Shown: positions 16,214 through 21,559 of the stretch, piece by piece
Layout: every line of letters starts with the position of its first letter
How positions within the stretch are numbered: position 1 is the stretch's first letter
IMG/VR virus record: IMGVR_UViG_3300030104_000110
Coordinates: 1-21,559 of that record
Source: a virus
Strand: one strand, 5' to 3'
DNA length: 21,559 nucleotides
Notes under the pieces: generated by a model
Seen by the model: only the letters and a program-made list of their open reading frames with translations
The model's database searches: none
Told to the model about the DNA's origin: nothing
Program-made: the position numbers and the translations under genes

Positions 16214-17707
16214 TTATCCGTACTCCGCTAAATTTTTTGTACACAAGGCATAGTAGCCTGTTGGTGGTGCATACTCGAATGTTCCATATCCGTTTGCATC
16301 TGTTGCTGCACTTGAGATTGATATATTTGTAAAACCACCAAAGTTTACTAACCAACCTGCATTACCAGTATAAGAACCATGTGTTGCTTTATAGGCTGAT
16401 ACTGCAAACATATAAAGACCTTCTGCATCTCCACCTGTAGGAATTGATATTCCGTTTGTTCCGTTTACTGGGTCTCCACTACTTTGATAAGTTCCGTCTT
16501 TTGACCAATAAACCTTACCATTGTCAGCATCAAGAGCCACACCTATTATATTGCTATTAGTATAATCATTGGCTGATGCTGGTAAGGAATCTCCAACTTC
16601 AGCTTTAGGTGTTCCATAACCTATAGCTTTACCAACCATTACATTATCATTGTTTCTACCCCAATTTTCTATATCTCCAAAATCTCCAACGCCTATACCA
16701 GCCATTGCAGGGTCATAAATTAATTGTCCTTCCATGTACCACTTACCTGATGTAACTCCTATAGTTGAAATAGCTGTTTGCCAATAGTCATCAAGAGTGC
16801 TGGTAGTTCTTGTGCTGCCTTCAGTATAAGTTGGGTTATTACTAGCTGTTGCTGAGTTTCTGTTTAAAACATTAAGTGTTGCAAAATTATTAGTCGGAGT
16901 ATCTGTAGACTGGTCGGCTGCTGTTATATTGTTTAAACTCCAATTATTTCCATTTCCACTAGCATCAGCACCCAAAGAACCTGAATTACTAAAATCTAAA
17001 TAAAAACCATTTGTTCCATAAGAGCCTTCGTATTCTTTAGGCATCCATATAGCACTATCTTCATCAAACTCTCCAAAGTCTGTTGGAGCTAATGCTTCAC
17101 CTTCAACCCAATGTATTTCAGCCATATAACCATTAAATCCTTGAGCAAAACCTGTAGAAGCATTAATAAAAGCTCCAATAGCATGAACAACATTACCATC
17201 TGTACCATCGTTCTTTTTGCCCCAAATAGATTTTTCGTTTTGACTAGGTTGAGTATCTGTAGAAAAATCAGTTATTTCTTCACCGTTAACATACAGTCTC
17301 ATTCTATTTCCAGCAGTAGCGTTGGCTGTGTCCCATACTGCTACAACGTGCATCCAAGCACTATAATCTCGAAAAACTGCTGTTGTTCTAAGTTCAGCAA
17401 CACCATCAACATCTGAATTATTTCTAAACCCTATTGGTTGTCCTCTAAAACGAATATCAAAATCACTTTGAGCATCTGATGCACCAAACATTCTTTCTTT
17501 TGGAGCAGTGGCTGAACTTTCTGTCGGTATATGTTTTACCCACATAGAAGCAGTCCATTTTAACCTGTTCCAATCTGAACCTGAAGTATCTCTAGTTATA
17601 TACAAATATTCTGAGTTATCAGATTCAAACTTCAAAGAGTTACCAATATTATACCCAGTATCTGTAGATATACTACCTCTATTATGTAACCTTTGTAAAG
17701 TTTCCAT
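16214..17707 (-). CDS. Tail adhesin with LamG-like and SPRY-like domains
   Basis: This 497-residue protein has an N-terminal concanavalin A/LamG-type jelly roll at about 22-215. Its marks are SLKFESDNSEYLYITR, the Trp-rich WTASMWVK, the strand MRLYVNGEEI and FNGYMAEIHW. After a linker comes a second beta-sandwich at about 290-490 resembling SPRY/B30.2, with SGKWYMEGQL, GVALDADNGKVYWSKDG and a closing YYALCTKNL. Both folds are common carbohydrate- or protein-binding modules. The domain calls are by eye. The ATG has only a weak ribosome site and lies six bases after the fibre gene stop. Together with its neighbours it likely forms the host-recognition surface. Confidence 0.75.
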   Translation of the reverse strand: METLQRLHNRGSISTDTGYNIGNSLKFESDNSEYLYITRDTSGSDWNRLKWTASMWVKHIPTESSATAPKERMFGASDAQSDFDIRFRGQPIGFRNNSDVDGVAELRTTAVFRDYSAWMHVVAVWDTANATAGNRMRLYVNGEEITDFSTDTQPSQNEKSIWGKKNDGTDGNVVHAIGAFINASTGFAQGFNGYMAEIHWVEGEALAPTDFGEFDEDSAIWMPKEYEGSYGTNGFYLDFSNSGSLGADASGNGNNWSLNNITAADQSTDTPTNNFATLNVLNRNSATASNNPTYTEGSTRTTSTLDDYWQTAISTIGVTSGKWYMEGQLIYDPAMAGIGVGDFGDIENWGRNNDNVMVGKAIGYGTPKAEVGDSLPASANDYTNSNIIGVALDADNGKVYWSKDGTYQSSGDPVNGTNGISIPTGGDAEGLYMFAVSAYKATHGSYTGNAGWLVNFGGFTNISISSAATDANGYGTFEYAPPTGYYALCTKNLAEYG

Positions 17708-17713
17708 AGATTA

Positions 17714-20302
17714 TTAAGTTTGTGCCATGTTCTGTACTCTGCCAATTTCTTGCCATACAGAACCATTGTATCTAAATGCAAATATATCTGTTTTATTGGC
17801 TGTAGCAGTAACCGTAGGAGCTGTTGAAGCTGCGAACTCAAATACAGTATTCCAAGCAACCGTCCTAGCTGTACCACCTTGAGCTATCTCAATACTAATA
17901 ATAGCTCCTTCTACTGCATTACTTGGTGCAGATATGGTTGTGTTTTCACTAGTACTATAATATGCATTAGCTGCTGCTGCAGCATCCCAAGCTGTTGCAT
18001 TAGAACTTGAACTAATAGCTACTTGAGAAATGTTTGCTGAAGTTTGACAAGTTACTACACCTGAAGTGTTTAATGTTCCATCAATGTCTGTGTTGTCTAA
18101 GTTTGCAGTTCCGTCTACATCTATGTCTCCAGATATATCTAAACTACCTGCATCAAGCTCACCAGTAATAGTTATATTCCTACCACCAGTAATGTCTTTA
18201 TTGGAATCTGTAATAATAGCCTTACTTGCAATAACTGTACCGTTTGTAATACCATCTATTAAATTAATATCTGTAGCACTTGCAGTAACACCGTCTAGGA
18301 TGTTTAACTCTGCAGCAGTAGACGTTACATTTGTACCACCTATATCAAGTGTAGTCATTGATACTTCACCAGCTACTGTCAATACTCCATCAGCAACAGT
18401 CATTAAGTCTGTGTCATCGGTATGACCAATAGTAGTACCATTAATAATTACATTGTCAACTGTAAGTGTTGTTAAAGTTCCAAGACTTGTAATATTTGAT
18501 TGTGCTGCACCTGTTACTGTAGCTGCAGTACCACTTGTATTTCCTGTAACATTACCTGTTAGATTTCCTGTAAATTGTGTTGCTGTTAGTATACCCGAAC
18601 TTGGATTATAAGTAAGACCTGTATCAGTTTCTAAACCTTGTGTACCTGTAGCACCATCAACAAACACAGGAAAAATTGTTTCATCTGTACTGTTGTTTGC
18701 AGACACTGTAACTGTAGTAGCTAAAGCTGCAGTACCTGTAGTATCTTGGTTAAGTGTACCAATTACAAAATCTAACGTATTATCACTATCATCATAGGTT
18801 ACTGATATGCCAGTTTCTGTGTTAGAACTAACCATAGCACCTACTGTATCAGATATAGTTTCGGCTAGTGTTACACCTCCAATAGTTATTGCATCAGCTT
18901 CTAGCGTACCATCAATGTCTGCATCACCTGAAATATCTAAACTAGTAGCATCTACTTCTCCTGCTACAGTTACAACACCACTTGATAAAGTTATTAAATC
19001 AGTATCGCCTGTATGTCCAATTTGTGCACCATTAATAAAAACATCATCAACGGTTAAAGATGTAAGAGTACCAAGACTTGTAATATTAGGCTGTGCTGCA
19101 TCAACAACAAAATCTAACGTACCATCAGCATCTTGATAAGTTACTGTTATGTTTGTTTCTGTGTTAGAACTAACCATAGCTCCAACAATATCTTGTATTT
19201 GTTCAGTGGTTGGTATTTCAGAAGTTATTGCTAATGTTCCTGTTGTAACAGGTAAAGTAGCTGTAACGTTTCCTGAGTATGCACTATGGGCTGCAGCTTG
19301 TAGTCTAGTATAATGAGCATTAGATGATTCACAATAAAAATCTACATAAGATTGTGTCCCACCATTTTTAATTGCTATAGCACCTTGAGATATTGCTACT
19401 CCATTTGTAGAGCCACCAGCAACACCTAATGTTCCTGCAACAGTAGCGTTAGTATCTGCTGTTAAAACACCAGTAACATCTAACGTACCTGCAATATCTA
19501 TGTTAGTATCAAGCATTGAACTAACAATAGAGTCAGCACCGATTACAAAATCTAATGTATTATCTGAATCATCGTAAGTTACAGATATACCTGTTTCAGT
19601 ATTAGAGCCAACCATAGCTCCTACAGTATCACTAATTGTTTCTGCTAACGTTACACCTGCTATTGTAATTGCATCGGCTTCTAAAGTTCCGTCTATATCT
19701 GCATCACCTGATATGTCTAAGGTAGCAGCATCAAGTTCTCCAGAGATTGTAATGTTTCGTCCACCAGTAATATCTTTGTTAGCATCTGTAATAATAGCTT
19801 TACTAGCTATGACAGTTCCGTTAGTTATACCATCTATAAGGTTTATATCTGTTGCACTAGCTGTAACACCATCTAAAATGTTTAGTTCTGCAGCAGTTGC
19901 TGTGATAGCTGTACCATTAAAGTTAATAGCATCTGCATAAAGAGTACCGTCAAAGTATCCATCTTTAAACTCTAAAGAGCTAGTACCTAAATCTATATCG
20001 TTATCTGTAACAGGTACAATAGCACCATCGGCTATATATAACTGTTGTACAGAACTACTTGATACTTCTACATAAAACTCAATGTAGTTATTTGATGTAT
20101 CTATTAATACTTTATTGTTTGGAGAAGTTTCTCCTGCATCACCAATAAGACCAATCACTGGACCTTCGGCTGTTGTACCATCATGTGCGTGACCTGATGT
20201 ATTGCTGAAAGCATTTAAAATTTGATTGTATTCGTTATTGAATAGTGCAGCAGTTATTGTGTCTCCATCTGAAAACGAACTCTGTCTTATGTACCCTGCC
20301 AT
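17714..20302 (-). CDS. Modular tail fibre protein with shuffled internal repeats
   Basis: This 862-residue protein begins with a short module, MAGYIRQSSFSDGDTITAAL followed by NEYNQILNAF and GHAHDG, which I take as the virion-attachment end. The shaft (about 130-730) is Thr/Asp/Gly/Ile-rich and made of recurring modules, listed separately. A run containing QFTGNLTGNVTGNTSGTAAT (576-595) adds a further short repeat. The end (about 765-862) contains ISIEIAQGGTARTVAWNTVF and DIFAFRYNGSVWQEIG, a C-terminal fibre domain. No chaperone or enzyme motif is seen. GGAG within the stop region of the nozzle gene precedes the ATG. It is likely a trimeric beta-structured fibre that contacts the host. Composition and repeats make the fibre call strong; the receptor is unknown. 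Confidence 0.82.
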   Translation of the reverse strand: MAGYIRQSSFSDGDTITAALFNNEYNQILNAFSNTSGHAHDGTTAEGPVIGLIGDAGETSPNNKVLIDTSNNYIEFYVEVSSSSVQQLYIADGAIVPVTDNDIDLGTSSLEFKDGYFDGTLYADAINFNGTAITATAAELNILDGVTASATDINLIDGITNGTVIASKAIITDANKDITGGRNITISGELDAATLDISGDADIDGTLEADAITIAGVTLAETISDTVGAMVGSNTETGISVTYDDSDNTLDFVIGADSIVSSMLDTNIDIAGTLDVTGVLTADTNATVAGTLGVAGGSTNGVAISQGAIAIKNGGTQSYVDFYCESSNAHYTRLQAAAHSAYSGNVTATLPVTTGTLAITSEIPTTEQIQDIVGAMVSSNTETNITVTYQDADGTLDFVVDAAQPNITSLGTLTSLTVDDVFINGAQIGHTGDTDLITLSSGVVTVAGEVDATSLDISGDADIDGTLEADAITIGGVTLAETISDTVGAMVSSNTETGISVTYDDSDNTLDFVIGTLNQDTTGTAALATTVTVSANNSTDETIFPVFVDGATGTQGLETDTGLTYNPSSGILTATQFTGNLTGNVTGNTSGTAATVTGAAQSNITSLGTLTTLTVDNVIINGTTIGHTDDTDLMTVADGVLTVAGEVSMTTLDIGGTNVTSTAAELNILDGVTASATDINLIDGITNGTVIASKAIITDSNKDITGGRNITITGELDAGSLDISGDIDVDGTANLDNTDIDGTLNTSGVVTCQTSANISQVAISSSSNATAWDAAAAANAYYSTSENTTISAPSNAVEGAIISIEIAQGGTARTVAWNTVFEFAASTAPTVTATANKTDIFAFRYNGSVWQEIGRVQNMAQT
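18149..18319 (-). repeat. Fibre module X, copy 2
   Basis: Residues 662-718 of the fibre are the partner of 19727-19897. The only protein differences are Ala/Ser and Ser/Thr. Copy 2 is followed by a different segment rather than by module Y. Confidence 0.88.
18341..18502 (-). repeat. Fibre module Z, copy 2
   Basis: Residues 601-654 of the fibre begin QSNITSLGTLTTLTVD. This copy runs into module X copy 2 instead of module Y, so the same module has different neighbours at its two sites. Confidence 0.8.
18758..18940 (-). repeat. Fibre module Y, copy 2
   Basis: Residues 455-515 of the fibre are the partner of 19538-19720. Two shared serines use different codon families: AGT at 18785-18787 against TCA at 19565-19567, and TCT at 18851-18853 against AGT at 19631-19633. 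A third, diverged partial copy of the second half lies at 19103-19195 (residues 370-400). Confidence 0.88.
18932..19093 (-). repeat. Fibre module Z, copy 1
   Basis: Residues 404-457 of the fibre begin QPNITSLGTLTSLTVD and include INGAQIGHTGDTDL and TVAGEV. They match copy 2 at about 39 of 54 positions. The module runs into module Y copy 2. Confidence 0.8.
19538..19720 (-). repeat. Fibre module Y, copy 1
   Basis: Residues 195-255 of the fibre, from LDISGDADIDG to LDFVIG, are 61 residues long. They match copy 2 at 59 of 61 positions. The module directly follows module X copy 1. Confidence 0.88.
19727..19897 (-). repeat. Fibre module X, copy 1
   Basis: Residues 136-192 of the fibre, from TAAELNILDG to GELDA, are 57 residues long. 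They match copy 2 (18149-18319) at 55 of 57 positions, while the DNA differs at many third codon positions. Confidence 0.88.
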
Positions 20303-20306
20303 TTGT

Positions 20307-21559
20307 TTATCTCCTACCTGAAGGTATAAAATCTATATATAAACCATTTATTTTGTATGGTGGTTTTGTATCCTCTGTAACAACTGTAAAGTTATTACTT
20401 GTACCACTTCCTTGTACTGGTATTCTTATCATCGGTGCTGCAGTACCACCAAACACTGTTGAGTTAAAAACTGCATCTCCAAAAATTGAAGGTGGATTAA
20501 CTGTACCAAAAGAAAAATCACTTGTTGGTTGTGGAATATCTTGACTGTTAAAGTCGTATTTAATTTGTAGTGCTGGAGTTACAACTCCTTCGGCTGAACA
20601 AGAAACTCTAACGTAATGTAAAGTTTTTAAAGTTCCTAAGTCTCCGTAGTCATAGTCTGGTGTGGCATATCTAGCAAGTATGTTAGACCCATTAAAGTCG
20701 TCACCTGAATCGTGTACAAGCACATAGCCATCAGTATCACCGTGAAAATATTTTTCAACACCATCATCATTAAATCCAGCTCCTATGCTGGTTACTTCTA
20801 TTCCTTTTGTTTCTGACCACTCAAATCCGTTTGGTCTAAGTGTTCCTATAATTCCTTCTTGTTGTGCATTAATAACACTTGTATTTGTATAAAATAATCT
20901 ATACTGAGACTTTTCTCTAATAACAACACTTGAAATTATATATTTATCAATGTTTTCTGCCAACTGTGTAATAATAGGTTGGATAGCTTTACTAACTGTA
21001 CCCAACTCAACGTCTCCAATCCTTGCAGTACCAGCAACTGTTCTTAGTCCATCGGGTGCTAAGAATATAAGGTCACCACCTATCTCTTGGATACTGTAGC
21101 CTGATAGACAACCAATGTTCTTTGCCACTGGAATTACTGCTACAGAACTTGCATCATTTATATTTTGTAATTTAAATATACTGTTTCTACAAAATATAAA
21201 AAGTTCATTACGGAAACTTTTAATGCCTACTACTTGGTCTGATAAAGTTACAGAACCATTTCCAGTACCATTAAAAGTTGTTGGGTCTAATGTTGTGCTG
21301 TAAAATACTGTACTAAGATTATCTTCAACACCTGCAACAATTAAATGTTTATCGTGTATTTCAGAATGTGTTGCAAACTTTGTACTTGTTACAGTTATCT
21401 CACCACTAAAGTATGTTCTACTATTAATGTTAGAACCTGTACCTTCCATTCTAAAATAGTAAGGTTTGTTAGCTCCATCACAAATTACTAGTAGTCCATA
21501 ATCATATGTAGGTCCTTCAAACAATGAAAAGCTAATTTTGCCTTGTCCTGTTCTAGAAA
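20307..21559 (-). CDS. Tail tube/nozzle-type protein, C-terminal part (5' end outside window)
   Basis: The frame is open to the window edge, giving 416 residues plus the stop. The true start lies upstream, since codons before the TTG at 21524 continue in frame as SRTGQGKISFS. The protein is beta-rich with a repeated strand-turn pattern suggesting a propeller-like body. It shows FLAPDGLRTVAGTARIGDVE, which I recall from marine phage tail proteins placed where T7 has its nozzle gp12. It precedes the fibre gene by four bases, and its last codons hold the fibre ribosome site (AGGAG). Assignment as the nozzle or tubular protein B is by position and general character, not proven homology. Its role would be to extend the short tail and anchor fibres. 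Confidence 0.55.
   Translation of the reverse strand, partial: SRTGQGKISFSLFEGPTYDYGLLVICDGANKPYYFRMEGTGSNINSRTYFSGEITVTSTKFATHSEIHDKHLIVAGVEDNLSTVFYSTTLDPTTFNGTGNGSVTLSDQVVGIKSFRNELFIFCRNSIFKLQNINDASSVAVIPVAKNIGCLSGYSIQEIGGDLIFLAPDGLRTVAGTARIGDVELGTVSKAIQPIITQLAENIDKYIISSVVIREKSQYRLFYTNTSVINAQQEGIIGTLRPNGFEWSETKGIEVTSIGAGFNDDGVEKYFHGDTDGYVLVHDSGDDFNGSNILARYATPDYDYGDLGTLKTLHYVRVSCSAEGVVTPALQIKYDFNSQDIPQPTSDFSFGTVNPPSIFGDAVFNSTVFGGTAAPMIRIPVQGSGTSNNFTVVTEDTKPPYKINGLYIDFIPSGRR

Noticed and set aside
17632-17877. Minus-strand 81-codon frame across the fibre/adhesin junction
   Set aside because: It lies in another frame over two well-supported genes and has a composition typical of shadow frames.
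18066-19940. Several plus-strand frames of 75-119 codons with similar sequences to each other
   Set aside because: They resemble each other only because they are opposite the repeated fibre modules. They are antisense shadows.
21522-21524. TTG start codon for the nozzle-type gene
   Set aside because: The frame continues upstream to the window edge with plausible coding sequence and no ribosome site near the TTG, so the gene is incomplete rather than starting here.
1-21559. Integrase, attachment site or other sign of a prophage
   Set aside because: None is visible. Only late structural and lysis genes are present, so lysogeny cannot be judged from this window.

Overview
The window is the late structural and lysis region of an AT-rich tailed bacteriophage, most likely a marine podovirus-like phage of a low-GC host. 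This rests on the tail, ejection and lysozyme families present and on tail and fibre modules of kinds I associate with marine phages (for example DUF7483-like repeats). The host cannot be named from the sequence; SAR11-type or other low-GC marine bacteria are only a guess. All seventeen genes I accept lie on the minus strand and read from right to left. They are packed almost end to end: the largest gap is about 20 bases and several genes overlap by 1 to 31 bases. No stretch over 300 bases lacks a gene. I see no tRNA, CRISPR array, insertion sequence, convincing promoter or terminator, so the block looks like one late transcript that enters from the right and leaves on the left.

Following transcription, the window opens inside a tail tube or nozzle-type gene (20307-21559, start outside). 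An adhesion block follows: an 862-residue modular fibre (17714-20302), a LamG plus SPRY-like adhesin (16214-17707), a protein of three DUF7483-like repeats (15142-16212), a small fibre-associated protein (14576-15139) and a small membrane/coiled-coil protein (14332-14574). Next come the presumed ejection or inner-virion proteins: 757 residues with an 11-residue repeat (12037-14310), 368 residues with a very basic N-terminus (10921-12027), 213 residues (10287-10928), 882 residues with a C-terminal lytic transglycosylase-like domain (7635-10283) and 1178 residues (4095-7631). The last three resemble T7 gp14-gp15-gp16 in size and order, although the transglycosylase motif sits in the middle protein rather than the largest one.

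The lysis cassette follows: a T4-type lysozyme (3649-4098), a 78-residue unknown (3413-3649), a three-helix holin-like protein (2980-3411) and a second small membrane protein (2588-2968). At the left end are two proteins with predicted signal peptides that are not part of a standard lysis set. One has an Asn/Thr-repeat stalk and a cysteine-containing C-domain (1507-2586, GTG start). The other has a nidogen-like domain followed by a long Glu-rich tract (1-1537, incomplete). These exported proteins and the module-shuffled fibre are the least ordinary parts of the window.
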